This document shows, piece after piece, positions 1-11,763 of a DNA stretch of 64,000 nucleotides. The notes beneath the pieces were generated by a model that saw only the letters and a program-made list of their open reading frames with translations, made no database searches and was not told where the DNA came from. The DNA comes from Gautieria morchelliformis (taxonomy: Eukaryota > Basidiomycota > Agaricomycetes > Gomphales > Gomphaceae), in NCBI GenBank assembly GCA_015179125.1, contig WHVA01000320.1, forward strand, positions 1 to 64,000, in the 5' to 3' direction. Every line of letters starts with the position of its first letter. The stretch's first letter is position 1. The translations under genes and the position numbers were made by a program.

Positions 1-181
1 TGGCGTTTCCTCAGCTTGATCTCTGAGGATACCCATTACACAGGCAAGTCCCCATGTATCTATCGTTGGTAGATTTATAGACTGAGGATACCCACTACAC
101 AGTTGGTCATTGTCCTAGTATCGGCTCTTATCTCCTTGAGTATCTTTTGGTTGTGGCTTCATCATTACTGTTGCCCTCACA
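1..181 (+). repeat. 5' LTR (3' portion) of Gypsy copy 1
   Basis: This matches the last 180 bases of the LTR at 10769-11147 and the LTRs of copy 2. It ends in CCTCACA, and the primer-binding region and gag leader follow directly. The LTR start lies outside the window, so its target duplication cannot be checked. Confidence 0.9.
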
Positions 182-241
182 GAAGATCAAGCTCATAAGA
201 CAACCCCACACACTTTTCTTAACCAACCTTCATCTCAGCCT

Positions 242-1349
242 ATGGCAGACCAACTCCCGGATGTATACTGGGACTCCCTGGGTGAACATGGGCCATTTCT
301 TTGAGGTCTCCTTTCTAGTCAAACACAGCAGCTGCAGCAGCTTCAATTGCAGAACCAGGAGCTGCACAATCAGATTGCTAATGTTCACGACCACTTAGCC
401 CATGCTGCCACCACCGCCGCTGTCGCTGCCACTCAAACCCTTGCCCCCTCAGTACCTCACAGTGTCCCTCCATCCACTCGCTCTATCAAAGCAGTGGAAC
501 TGGAGAAGTTCAGTGGAGACCATGCAGAGACTGAAGGGTTTATCAGGTCTATCAAGTTGTCCATTGCCGTCCAGCCAGCATCCTTCCCAGATGAGCGCAC
601 AAAAATCCTATACGCTCTCTCCTTCATGATGGGAGGCTCTATGGAAATATGGGCACACAACGAGACTCAGGATGTTATTGATGGTACCTCCTCAATATCC
701 ACTCTGCAGGCATTCATCAAACATATGGAGGAGGCCTTTGGGGACCCAGATCGTGCCAGAATGGCTCGCACTAAGCTGCATGACCTCAGGATGGCGTCAG
801 GAATGTCGGCAGATGAATACACAGCTCAATTTGAGATCCTGGCAGGCAGGACAGGCTTTAATGATGAGGCACTCGAGGATGCCTATGCTCGTGGCCTTCC
901 AGCAGGTATCCTTGACAAGATCCACGCCCAGCCCTCTCTTCCATCCAACCTCAAAGGCTGGAAGGAAGCAGCCTGTCAGATTGACTGCAATCATCGCCGT
1001 CTGTTAGAGGTCAGGAAGGCACAGACACCTCATGTTCCTAATCGCCCTCCTCCTGCCTGACCACTCCACACTCCTGCTACGGCTCCTGTTGTCACAGCAC
1101 CACCCAGTAATGCGACACCTATGGACATTGACTCATCCTGCCGCCACACCGAAAAACTGACCTGCTACAACTGTAAGAGATCTGGTCACATTTCACCAGA
1201 CTGTCCTGAACCTCGCAAGCCACAAATCTGTGCAAACCTCACAGAGGCAGACATTGCAGCAATTGTCTCTAAATCTGTAGCAGCAGCGATGGAGGAACAC
1301 AAACAGAAAGTGGAAGCCCCTGTCCAAGAGGAAGGAAAGGGTTTTTAGG
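242..1349 (+). pseudogene. Gypsy copy 1 gag remnant
   Basis: Gag of copy 1. It starts MADQLPD as in copies 2 and 3, has the central capsid-like region (about 480-1000) and a CCHC knuckle of the form CYNCKRSGHISPDC near 1160-1205. Fossil; not intact. Confidence 0.85.
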
Positions 1350-1609
1350 CCAGTCAGCAGTGAAAGACATGCCCCGCTCAACGAATCAGTTTTCAGTTCT
1401 CGAAACATGTACAGTAGGGATCACAGGCGATATGATGCATCCTTCTCCTACCCCTGATCGAACTGAAAGCAAACCAGCCATGCCAAAAACCCAACCCATC
1501 GCTCCAGTTGCTAATGCAAACCTTCCAGTCCCTCTATATGTCCATACTGCTGACCTCCGCCGATGCACCAAAGTACCTCTCAAGGTCCACTCCGTTGACA
1601 CAGGGCATC

Positions 1610-2247
1610 TGTTAGGAAACGACCTGTACAGTACCCAGCGATCCATTCACCCTTCCTTAATCCACCAGTTACTGACTACTCCTTCCCGTTGACGAGTTCC
1701 CATTACCCCGCGAGTCAAACGAATCCATCGAGGCGCGCATGCGTGCAGTGAGTCGAGTTGAGTCGAGCCGAGTCGAGGAGTCGCGCGAGCTCACGGGCTC
1801 ACAACGCCGCATTCACATCGCGGATCAACCGGACGATCGAGTCCCATCATTCCTCCCCCCCCCTTTCTTCTCCTGTCTCGACCCTGTCCCATTTTCGTGA
1901 TCACACTATGTTGCTCCACAATATGTACCTGTAGGTAGTCACCACCCCTCGATCTACCCCCTATATGCTCCACAAACATTATCTACCCCCGGCCCACCGT
2001 CGTCTGACCTCCTCCTCACCCATGTCCCCCTCTATCCTACCACCAGATACAGTAGCTACGAATGTATAAAGAACAGAATGAATGCTCCGAATGAATTACC
2101 ATTATTTTGCTGGTCACCGTCCCGCGCTCGAGTTCCCAGCGCATCGAGTTACTCAGTGTTGAGCTAAAGCCATCACATGCGTTTATTCCTAGCTACATAG
2201 TATTACATCTCCACACACACATGCCCTGTTAGCTATTGTTCTTCAGA
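1610..2247. mobile_element. Solo-LTR-like insertion in Gypsy copy 1
   Basis: This 638-bp block is absent from the matching place in copy 2 and is flanked by a perfect 5-bp duplication GCATC (1605-1609 and 2248-2252). It begins TGTTAGG, like an LTR, and codes for nothing recognisable. Its 3' end (…CTTCAGA) is not a canonical CA, so the LTR call is an inference from size, duplication length and the TG start. Confidence 0.65.
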
Positions 2248-3733
2248 GCATCCACTTGCAATTTACTCCCTCCTTGACAGTGGGGCTACAGGGATGTTCA
2301 TCGATGTGGAGTTTGTAAGGGAACACAGACTTCGGACCCGTCCCCTACCCCGTGCCATCCCCGTCTACAATATTGATGGTACCCCAAATGAGGCTGGCTC
2401 AATCAAGGAAGAAGTCGACCTCATTTGCACCTTTGGGGATCATATGGAACAGTGCCACATTCTCTGTCACAAGCCTTGGATGACTTGCCATCATTCTTGG
2501 TCACACATGGCTTGTTGAACACAACCCAGAAGTTGACTGGCATACAGGAGATGTGAAGATGACACGCTGTCCCAAGTCATGTGGGGGCAGACCTGTTGTC
2601 AGAGGGCCCACAGCCAAAACTGTTCCAGAAGAGAGTGTAGATCAAGAGGAAGTTCCCATACAGCACACCCGCTCCCTACTTGAGGAAGGAGACAGGACCT
2701 TTGTCATCTTTGTGAATGAGAGTCCTGAAACGATTGGCACAGGCTGGACTGTCTCCCAACAGCTTGCTGAATGGGCCAGCAAGTCTGCACTAGTCAGATC
2801 CTTCGAGGACCTTGTCCCTAAACCATACCAGGAGTTCAAGGATGTGTTTTCTAAGGAGTCATTTGACCATCTGCCTCCTCGAAAGCCCTGGGACCATGCG
2901 ATTGAGCTCACTCCAGGTGCACAACCCTTCAGCACAAAGGTTTACCCAATGTCACCGGTTGAGCAAAGGGAACTGGATAACTTCCTTGAGGAGAACCTGA
3001 AGAGCCATCGTATCCATCCTTCCAAGTCACCTATGGCATCTCCAGTCTTCTTTGTGAAGAAAAAGGACGGCAGTCTTAGATTTGCGCAAGACTACCGGAA
3101 GCTCAATGATATAACAGTCAAGAATGCCTATCCTTTGCCCCTTGTTCCAGACATCATGAATAAGATTGCTTCTGGAAGGGCTAAATACTTCACAAAGCTT
3201 GACATTCGCTGGAGATATAATAATGTACGCATAAAGGAGGGAGATGAGTGGAAGGCAGCCTTTCGGACACATAGGGGCCTGTATGAACCTCTAGTCATTC
3301 TTTGGACTCACGAACAGCCCAGCAACCTTCCAGATGATGATGAATGACATCTTCAAGAGTCTCATCGATGAAGGATGAAGGGGTTGTGGTGGTGTTCATG
3401 GACGACATTCTCACCTTCACAGAGTCGCTTGAAGAACGTCGTAGGATTGTACGACGTGTCCTTGAAATCCTCCGGGCCAACAACCTGTACCTCAAACCTG
3501 AAAAATGCCTATTTGAGCAACTAGAGGTGGAGTATCTCGGCCTCATCCTCTCTCAAGGACAGGTTGCCATGGACCCAGTCAAGGTTGCAGGAGTGCGGGA
3601 CTGGCCAATACCACATAACGTCACTGAAGTCAAATCATTCCTTGGTTTCATCAACTTCTACCGTCGATTTGTGGAAGACTTCTCACACATTGCAAAGCCC
3701 CTCAACCAATTGACAAGACAGGATGCCCAATGG

Positions 3734-5839
3734 AGGATGTTTATAAATGTCATATATATATATATATATAGCTTAGTTCATCTATATTTCATAAAATATA
3801 TCAAAATTGAGGCAGTTGCTAGCACCTGTAAGGCATGCTTAATCCTAGCCCCAAAGTTCTTTCTCACAGTCTGCTGCTCCCCCAGGAAAGGGTGTATACC
3901 CCATTGTCTAAACATCAATAGTTACACATCTTTGTACTATACATGCATATTATTTTAAACATACCTTCTAATCAGATCTCTCAACCATATATAATAATAT
4001 AGTACAGGTATTGTCCATACTTGCTTCTATATTCTGTGATTGTACATCTAACATGTTTCATGTATACCTTTAATATATAGTCATCCACATCCTCTCTGAA
4101 ATTGCTCGGTTATATCAATACTGTTTTGGAACCCTTCAAGACTTTGGTGTTATTGCTAACGCCTCTGTCTATCAGAAGGTGTCGTTTACACGACTAGTAG
4201 AATACCAATCCAATGCAGCAGCACAACTCCGGAAATAATTTAATATTTATACCTTGGTTGCAATCTGTGTAATAACTAGTCCAAGTTATTACAGATAGAA
4301 GGCAATGCGTTTCTTAGCTGCACTGAACAATAAACTAAAAGAGTGTGTAGGTTCAAGGACACTATCGGGGTCCAAGAGTATTCCTTTTATAAAAGAGGGA
4401 ATAGGCTCTGCAGGAGAGTTTGTAAGTGGATTGGGTCAACCAACGTCAATGCACTGCAATAACGAGAGAGTAATGTGAAGTGGCTTTCGCGCACAACTTG
4501 ACTTGACTTGTGAAAGTCACTGAACAGGAAAATCAACTGAACAGCTCGTCTCAGGTATTGGAGTGCTAATTGACAAGAAAATCGATTGCCAACCTCACTC
4601 TGTAGAGTTTCACCCAGCGTGTTAGGCTAAGTGGCTAAGCAGTAAAGCAACTACTTAACTAAGAATAGTTACTCTAAGCAAGAGTAGTATTCTAGTTCGG
4701 GTTAGGAACTTAGATAAGATGTGCAAGTCACACAAGCTGTGTAGGATAGAAGATGGGTAGATTGATTACTCAAAGGGCAGGCAAAGGGCCTCCTTTTATA
4801 TTGTAATGTACAAGAGCTTAGTAAGCAGGTAGAACCTTCTATCTATTAAGGGAATGGGGGAAGAAGCTTGTGGAAGATGGAAGAAAGGGTTGGAAGAAAC
4901 TGGCTGTTTCCAGGGGACTCTACCATGCTTCCTATCAATCAGAGCTTGATTTGTCAGGAATGACTCACTGAAAGGGGTCATGTGCCATAGCACAGCTTGG
5001 CTGAGTCATGTACTCCTGACTCACCAAGGTGTGCCTGGATTGGTTGAGCCATTGAGGCTGTATCTCCAGATAACCATGTATTTGGCACTCAGAAGCTGAG
5101 TAAGCAGTTCTGAGCCAATTAGGGCTCTGTAGCCATAATTACTAAGAGCACTGCTTAGCACAGCTGGGCATAGCCTTGTACAGCCTAGTTGTCATGACTG
5201 ACCATGATCCCCATTGTTTGGTGAAGCCAAACAGGCTGCACAGTTGCTATGGCTGCATATAGTAACTGTTTGGGACTCAGCTGGAAATACTGAGAGAGCC
5301 ATCCTGCCGGACTTGTGGGTGCTTGGGTGACCATAAGTCCGAAAATGCGGCCACCGCCGAGGTGCCCGGCGGAGTTTGAAATAGAGCGCCCGGAACAGAG
5401 TTGTGGGTGCTAGAGGATCCACAACTCTGTAATGACAGAAAAATGGTAGTTTGAGCCATGGAGACTTTGGAAAAATAAGGAAAAATATAAGATAACTAGA
5501 GGAATGTTTGAAAAGCCTTTCCCCAGTTATATTAACAGCATACAGATACTGTCAATTCTTCAAATGTGTTTTTACATGTTGTCAAGACAAAAAGAAAAGA
5601 CTAGGGCTGGTTGAGCAGCCTTCCTTGGCTGGTTGAACAGCCGTTCCCTACAAATACACACCATGCTTTAGCACATACAACCATATTTTTAAAATATCAG
5701 AACATTCAAAAAAATTTAGGATGTCCACAATATACAAGTTGCTCAAAATGATGGATTATGAATTTGGTTAGGGTTGATATTTTAAAAGATATCTAATATA
5801 TCCTAGAAGAATATACATTGTTGTCAATGTGAACATCCT
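3734..5839. mobile_element. Small AT-rich inverted-repeat DNA transposon (MITE-like), split by a solo LTR
   Basis: The block begins (GG)AGGATGTT and ends AACATCCT(CC), a terminal inverted repeat of at least 8-10 bp with further partial matching inward. It sits inside the Gypsy RT/RNase H junction. Two readings of the target duplication are equally good: CCAATGG (7 bp) on both sides with an 8-bp TIR, or AAT (3 bp) with a 10-bp TIR. The 3-bp reading would suit a PIF/Harbinger-type element; the 7-bp reading would be closer to hAT or Mutator-like lengths. Without the solo LTR at 4122-5652 the element is about 570 bp, AT-rich and non-coding, so non-autonomous. A (TA)n tract lies near 3754-3771. 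Confidence 0.7.
4122..5652. mobile_element. Solo LTR, family D copy 1
   Basis: A 1531-bp block starting TGTTTTGGAAC and ending GTTCCCTACA, with imperfectly inverted ends. It is bordered by a perfect 5-bp duplication AATAC (4117-4121 and 5653-5657). A related copy lies at 42079-43449. No coding capacity is seen. It interrupts the AT-rich inverted-repeat element, which itself interrupts Gypsy copy 1, giving three layers of insertion. Confidence 0.85.
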
Positions 5840-7148
5840 CCAATGGTCTTGGGATCCGAATGGCCCAGAGCAAGCATCCTTTGACAAACTCAAACTCCTC
5901 ATCACCTCAACACCGCTCCTTGTCCTCCCTGATCAAGACAAACGTTTCCGTCTTGAAACAGATGCCTGGGCCTATGCCACTGGAGCAGTACTGTCCCAGC
6001 TATGTGATGATGGCAAATGGCGGCCTGTGCGGTTTGTCTCCAAAAGCCTCAATGATGCTGAACACAACTATGCCATCCATGACAAGGAGCTTCTTTCTGT
6101 GATTTGGGGATTAGAGGAATGGTGCCACATCTTAGAGGGAATGAAGCACAAGATTGAGATTCTCAATGACCATCAGAATCTCACCTACTTCCGCACTGCA
6201 CAAAACCTGAACCGTCGTCAAGCACGCTGGTCACTCTACCTCTCTCGCTTTGATTTTGAGCTGATCCATCGTCCTGGTCGTCATTCAGCCAAGCCTGATG
6301 CACTCTCACGACGTGTGGATCATAAGCAGGGGGAGGAAGGCAACCAAAATCAAATCTTACTTACCCCTGACTTGTTCCGCATCAAGGCGAATCCCCCAGA
6401 GGCTGGCGCGCAGTTAGTCCCAGGTGAAGGCAATGCTTTCCTCAATCGAGTAAGGAACTGTGTAGACCGGGATGAAAAGGTTGTCAAGGCTCTCAAATAA
6501 CTGGGCTCCTCTGGAAATTTACGAGGAGAAGAGTGATCTGAACAGGATGGGCTTGTCCTCTATCACAACAAAGTGTACGTGCTGCTTGATGCAAAACTAC
6601 GACATGACATAGTGAAAGCGCACCATGACATGCCTCTCACCGGTCACCCTGGTCGTTGGAGAACTACTGAACTAGTTGCTCGGAGTTACTGGTAGCCTGG
6701 GATGGGATGTTACATCGCAAAATACGTGAAGGCCTGTGACCTGTGCAACTGGACAAAAACCTTCCCTGCTTCTCCCAATGGCAAGCTTCTACCAAACCAT
6801 ATCCCAGACCATAGATGGCAGGTTATGTCTGTTGACTTGATCGTAGAACTGCCTACCAGTCATGGCTGTGGCGCTCTCCTTGTTGTCGTCGATCGCCTCT
6901 CAAAGCGTGCACATGTCATTCCCACCACTTCAGATGTAACTTCAGTGGGAGTTGCCCGACTCTTCCATGATCATGTTTAGAAACTTCGTGGGCTCCCTGA
7001 AGAAATCATCAGTGATCGAGACACACAGTTTATCTCCCAGTTCATGCGTGAACTGAACAAACTTCTTGGTGTCAAAGTCGCTGCCTCTACTGCTTATCAC
7101 CCCCAAACTGATGGACAGACTGAAAGGGTTAATCAGGAGATTGAGCAA

Positions 7149-7825
7149 TGTTACAATTCCAACATTATACACATTCCCACTCCACATATCCCCATTCCCC
7201 CTGTCCAGAACCCCATATCATAAACCGTGCCACTAATCATCAGTCCACCCCCTTGAACACACACACCTCCACTTGCTACACCACAACGCCCCACCGGTCC
7301 ACGAGCGTACAGACGATGCAGCCATCAGCGGATCCGCCCCTGAACCCCGAGACCGAGACGCCCCCATGGATCAGTAGTACGATCGTTCCATCACACACTC
7401 CACTTCGTATAGACACGTTCTGATTCTGATAGTTCTTGATCACTCGTTTCCATCCCCCTTTCCCCACACACCACACATTCCTTACATCCCATTTCATACG
7501 ACTTCATTCCTATTCGACAAGTAGAATACACGTGCATAACAGCAGCTGGCACTCCAACCCCCGTAGCACATGTCTCGTACATCCATCCACCGGCGCCGGT
7601 GACACCCCTTTTGACTTAGCATGTTACACACTGGGGATAAAAGCTGTCATATGTATAGTAGAACACCAGTCAATCGAACTCATTATCCCCAGACATAGTT
7701 ACTCAGCTTGAACATCGTTCTCCTGCACCGCATACATCTCACCGCTCACATATCCCACATGATCCGCTCACATTAGAGCGATCATATACTCGATTCGACT
7801 TCACGCTGAAGTCCGAATTGTAACA
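7149..7825. mobile_element. Solo-LTR-like insertion in Gypsy copy 1 integrase
   Basis: The block starts TGTTACAATTC and has the exact inverse, GAATTGTAACA, at 7815-7825, an 11-bp perfect inverted end. A further 36 bp follow before the Gypsy sequence resumes. The 5-mer AGCAA stands at 7144-7148 and again at 7862-7866, which could be the target duplication if those extra bases belong to the insertion. The LTR ends are clear; the exact right insertion border is not. Confidence 0.6.
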
Positions 7826-8214
7826 TCTTCCAATCCAAAAACTCAACTCTTATTCTTTTCAAGCAATACCTTCAACTATTCATCAACCAGCATCAGGATG
7901 ATTGGTTCGAATGGATATCCTTGGCCGAGTTTGCCTATAACAACCAAATCCATGCCTCAACCCAGACTACACCCTTCCTGTTGGACAGTGGCCAACATCC
8001 AAGGCTGGGACTGGAACCAGTCCGGGAAACTCGACTCGAGGCCCTGGATGAGTTCACAACACGGATGGAAGCAGCCACAAGAGAAGCTCGTTCAGCCCTG
8101 TCCAAGGCAGCAGAGGACATGGCACGCTTCTATGACGTGCACCACAAAGCAGCCCCAGTTTATAAGCTTGGTGACAAGGTCTGGCTCAATGCACAAAACA
8201 TCACAACCACTCAC

Positions 8215-9513
8215 TGTTAGAATAAATGAAAGATAGCTATATCACAGAGTATTCTAAGGTCTACACAATCATCTAACTGAGCTAACATCTGGATAAATGA
8301 TCCATGCACCAGTAGCAGTGCCTGCCCTGGAAAGCAGGCACCTGGGCCCTGGTCAGAAGAAATATTGCTATGGGATTAATAGACCCATACAGGGACATCG
8401 GACACTTTGGCTAAGTGAGGCATCAACATTAGGTTTACCACCTTTATTGCTATCCCCCCGGTCCAGATTAGGGCCGTTTCCTCCACTGTCAGGGGACACC
8501 CTGTTTTCCATTTCCAGTTCCAGTTCCGACTCCATTTCCAACTCCGGTTCCGGTTCCGATTCCATCTCCGCCTCCGCTTTCGGAAATGGTTCCGCTTCTG
8601 GGAGAACTTCCACCAGTTCTGTTCACTTTTCCAGTTCCACTCCAATTTCCGACTTCCGCTCTCGGAACAGTGTCGGAAATCAAGCGACTCGCATAATAGG
8701 TGGCATCAAGGGTCGATCAAGGGTCAGGGGGATGCAGGGTTGATGGCGGGTGCCAAGTGTTGTCCCTGGAGATTACAGTACACTGTCCTATCTATGCACG
8801 TACTGAATAGCTACCTCAGGAGAGAGGTACAGAGATGGCAAATGCCTTGCCAAGGCTGCTGTAGGCACACAGCACAGGACACACATGATTTCTTTTCTAT
8901 TCTATTCCCCTGACCAGCTCCACTGATTCCGAGCTATATTACATGTTGAAAGGGGCTTTGTACATTGCTCCAAGGTCCCATCTTAGATACTTGTCAGTAG
9001 GACAAGTATCCCCATCATTGTTCCTGCTCCACAGCTGTATGCAGCCTGTGGAGCATTTCCACATTATCCTGACCCATTCTGTCACTATCTTGAACACTGG
9101 TACTCACTACTATTTTAGTATAAGTAGCTACCATAAATGTACGAACAAAACATCCAGAATATCATCCAGAAATATCCATGATTCACTGTTTCACCTCCTG
9201 AAGTAACTGTAGACTTGTTTGATAGCTACAGAGCTTGTTTCTTGATAGATTTCTCTAATTCTTTGTTGAGAGTCTACTATAACTGGTTACACTATACTGT
9301 TCCAAAAGCGAAAGCTTCGGACCCCTTGTTCCTCTGTTCTCACCTGTTTCTTCCTCGACTCGGTCACGTGACCTACATCAATCAGTGACGCGCTCGCCCC
9401 ACAGAGCTTAGTCAGCTCGCGCATATACTGTGCACAGGGGTGCACGAAGGGTTCCAACTCCCTGAGTCACCAGATATATTCATTCTAATATATCTGACAT
9501 ATTATTCCTAAAA
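8215..9513. mobile_element. Solo-LTR-like insertion (about 1.3 kb) near the Gypsy integrase C-terminus
   Basis: Flanked by the 5-bp duplication CTCAC (8210-8214 and 9514-9518). It starts TGTTAGAATA and ends TATTCCTAAAA, a slightly decayed inverted end. Inside lie a TTCC-rich low-complexity tract (8500-8660), a segment from 8487 that recurs at 56498, and a segment from 8697 that recurs near 41620. The insertion therefore probably contains pieces of other repeats. Open frames over the TTCC tract are compositional and not genes. Confidence 0.65.
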
Positions 9514-9521
9514 CTCACCCA

Positions 9522-10053
9522 ATGAAGAAGCTAAACCACAAGTGGCTAGGCCCCCACACTGTTAATAAGGTGGTCTCACGAAATGCCTATGGTCTAAATC
9601 TTCCTGCATCCTTTGGTCGCACACATCCAGTGTTCTCTGTCGTCCTGCTTCAGCCATATGAAGATGACCCAATTCTTGAACGTCATGCCCCTCCACCCCC
9701 CCCCCCCCACCCCCCCTGTCATACGGGATGGAGCCGAAGAATATGAAGTTGAAAGGATTCTAGACAGCAAGATGTTCCGTGGAAGGTTGGAGTATCTTGT
9801 GCGCTGGAGGGGCTATGAAGCTGCCGACGATCTCTGGCTACCGGCAAAGGATGTCTCTGGAGCAAAGCGACTTGTTAAGGAATTTCACAGGCAGAACCCA
9901 GAGGCACCTCAGTGTACCTCAGCAGCCACATACATGTCCCTCCCCTTCCAGAGATTTCAGAACGTCACAGAACCTTCCAGGCAAACTCTCTTCGACTGGA
10001 CAGCAGGCAGGGCTTCTACTCATAATGTCAAGGGTCCAGAACCCCAAAGATAA
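9522..10053 (+). pseudogene. Gypsy copy 1 integrase C-terminus and chromodomain
   Basis: The sequence after the insertion resumes with MKKLNHKWLGP, the integrase C-terminal GPY/F-like region. A C-rich tract at about 9690-9717 follows. Then comes a chromodomain containing EYEVERILDS and LVRWRGYEAADDLW, near 9740-9850. Chromodomains on integrases direct insertion to particular chromatin marks. Fossil. Confidence 0.85.
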
Positions 10054-10159
10054 GCGATATCAGCCTCTGCCTAACCAATTCATTCCGATAAGCTATATAT
10101 CCCCTCTCCACCTGTGACTGCTTACTTCCACGGCATCGACCCCACCACATCCATCAACC

Positions 10160-10768
10160 ATGTCCTCACCCGCCATTGAGCTTGTTGCCCTCCCTAGCTT
10201 CACCCAAAACCTCTCTGACCTGCCAAACATGCCACGTGTCGATCCCACCCTCATGCACTTCTCTGGCTTCTCGTCATCCAGAGCAGCCAGTGAAGCCAAG
10301 CTGCAAAGGATGCTTGACTGCCATGATCTCAACGCCGCATGGTCTTCAAAGTGGTCCATCAGCTCTGAGGACCTCACACCAGCGAAGAGTCAGGCACCCA
10401 CTCGCCCTGCACTCGCATTCCTCAGACCCCGACACAGACGAGAGAACACGTACTATGTCAGTGACCCTGTCTTCCTCAACGATGGAACCCCCCCTTGTGG
10501 AACCCCTTACACTTTCGAAGGCTGGGTGGGGCAGCGTTTCTGTAACAGGGCAGGAGAGCGACTATGTCAAGCAAGGTTCAGAGGGCCGCACTTGCCCATG
10601 GACCCCAATCCCCTGAGCTCATCATTGGCCTGCACTACCAGGAGGGGAAGAGACAGGAGAGATGGTGGTCCCACCTGTGGCATTTACTTGGAAACGATGT
10701 CTCGGTGGATGTTGGGGGCTAGGTGGCAGCTGTGCTTGTCGGGACGACAAGCATTGAGAGGGGGGTGA
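10160..10768 (+). other. Extra reading frame downstream of the chromodomain (Gypsy copy 1)
   Basis: An open frame of about 200 residues beginning MSSPAIELVALPSF lies between the chromodomain and the 3' LTR. The same frame occurs in copy 2 at the same place (about 49836-50397, minus) with strongly similar wording. I see no transmembrane segment or known motif. It may be a third element gene or a C-terminal tail of pol. Confidence 0.6.
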
Positions 10769-11147
10769 TGTCAGGGTTCACGTGTTTCCTTCCACAAGTT
10801 TCTGTTTCCTTCCATGAGTTTCCGTCAACTTCCGTCAGTTTCCATAAACTTCCGTAACCTTCTACAAATTTCTATCATCTTCCACGAGTTTCCACAACCT
10901 TCTACAAGTTTCCATCTCCCCTATTATATAAGCCTTGCCAGCGCTATAAGACTGTAGCCAGTGTGGTGGCGTTTCCTCAGCTTGATCTCTGAGGATACCC
11001 ACTACACAGGCAAGTCCCCATGTATCTATCGTTGATAGATTTATAGACTGAGGATACCCACTACACAGTTGGTCATTGTCCTAGTATTGGCTCTTATCTC
11101 CTTGAGTATCTTTTGGTTGTGGCTTCGTCATTAGTGTTGCCCTCACA
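10769..11147 (+). repeat. 3' LTR of Gypsy copy 1
   Basis: A 379-bp LTR starting TGTCAGGG and ending CCTCACA, preceded by the purine tract GAGAGGGGGGTGA. Its 5' half carries 20-bp-type tandem modules (TTCCnnnAnTTTCC), then a TATATAAG-like promoter box near 10925. Confidence 0.92.
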
Positions 11148-11310
11148 TGACCATGGCCAAAGACAAAGTCCAAACCATCTATGATTGGCCCAAACCTCAG
11201 AAGGTGAAAGACATTCAGTCCTTCCTCAGCTTTGCTAATTTTTACCACCACTTCATTTACAACTACTCCCACATCATGGTTCCCCTTACTTGGCTCACTC
11301 GTAAAGGCAC
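11148..11310 (+). mobile_element. Ty3/Gypsy RT fragment of a different family
   Basis: The frame reads YDWPKPQKVKDIQSFLSFANFYH, the RT connection region seen in many Gypsy elements, but in wording unlike copies 1-3. Only about 160 bp remain, abutting the 3' LTR. Fossil scrap. Confidence 0.75.
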
Positions 11311-11763
11311 CCTATGTGAGGTTGGCCGGATGGTCGCGCTTCGATTTCATGATGTGCATTTTGACTCCGGGTCTCCGGCCATATACAACTGGTGTTCTAT
11401 ACTTATTGTTAGACAATCTAGACTTCATACATGGTAGTTGACTGGTATACTGTACAAATACTCTTACATGCAAATCACACAGCGGGAAAAATCAATAATA
11501 AGGATGGATTATGCCGCTTTCTAGCTAAGCTGACACCTTCAATAAGTATCACGATGCTTACTCTATGGCCAGACTTCTTGGTGCAGCCTGGACTTATTGG
11601 ATACGATAAAGGTGGTAAGCCACTGTTCAGCCATCTGGGCAATATGATTCATGATAGTCAATTCGTTCGGTAGGGTCAGTTACATACCCCGCCAACCAAG
11701 GTAGGTCAAGCAGGCCCTCGCCCCCGCTTCATCAAAGGAATTTATTTATATCATGTATTTTTG
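11311..11763. other. Unassigned stretch
   Basis: There is no clear gene. A short open frame at 11431-11673 reads hydrophilic text (…GKINNKDGLCRF…, GYDKGGKPLFSHL) that I do not recognise. It could be the damaged upstream part of the transporter relic that follows. Confidence 0.3.

Larger units (their letters stand above)
2275..8220 (+). pseudogene. Gypsy copy 1 pol remnant (protease, RT, RNase H, integrase)
   Basis: Remains of pol: a protease DSGATGMF motif near 2275-2300, RT about 2900-3730 with the catalytic FMDD motif near 3400, RNase H about 5835-6330, and the integrase zinc finger and core about 6540-7150 and 7900-8200. The pieces are separated by the inserted elements listed separately. 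Fossil, many breaks. Confidence 0.85.
1..11147 (+). mobile_element. Ty3/Gypsy chromovirus, copy 1, decayed and multiply interrupted
   Basis: Fossil LTR retrotransposon running off the left window edge. In order it shows the end of a 5' LTR, gag with a CCHC zinc knuckle, an aspartic protease region, reverse transcriptase, RNase H, integrase, a chromodomain near 9740-9900, an extra reading frame (about 10160-10768), a purine tract and a 3' LTR. It is nearly colinear with the better copy at 49401-55964 on the other strand. Comparing the two exposes four large insertions: 1610-2247, 3734-5839 (itself carrying 4122-5652), 7149 to about 7862, and 8215-9513. It is clearly broken, with many small breaks (of the order of ten) besides the insertions. 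The stack of nested elements makes it older than copy 2. The chromodomain places it in the chromovirus branch of Ty3/Gypsy. Confidence 0.93.

Noticed and set aside
4796-5459. Minus-strand frames of 60-76 codons
   Set aside because: They lie inside the solo LTR of family D, and the second family member does not support them as genes.
8376-8743. Long overlapping open frames rich in Ser, Asn, Arg or Glu on both strands
   Set aside because: They follow from the TTCC-type low-complexity tract inside an LTR-like insertion; no start context or protein family.
10160-10768. Envelope gene for the extra Gypsy frame
   Set aside because: No signal peptide, no transmembrane helix and no cysteine pattern of an envelope protein.
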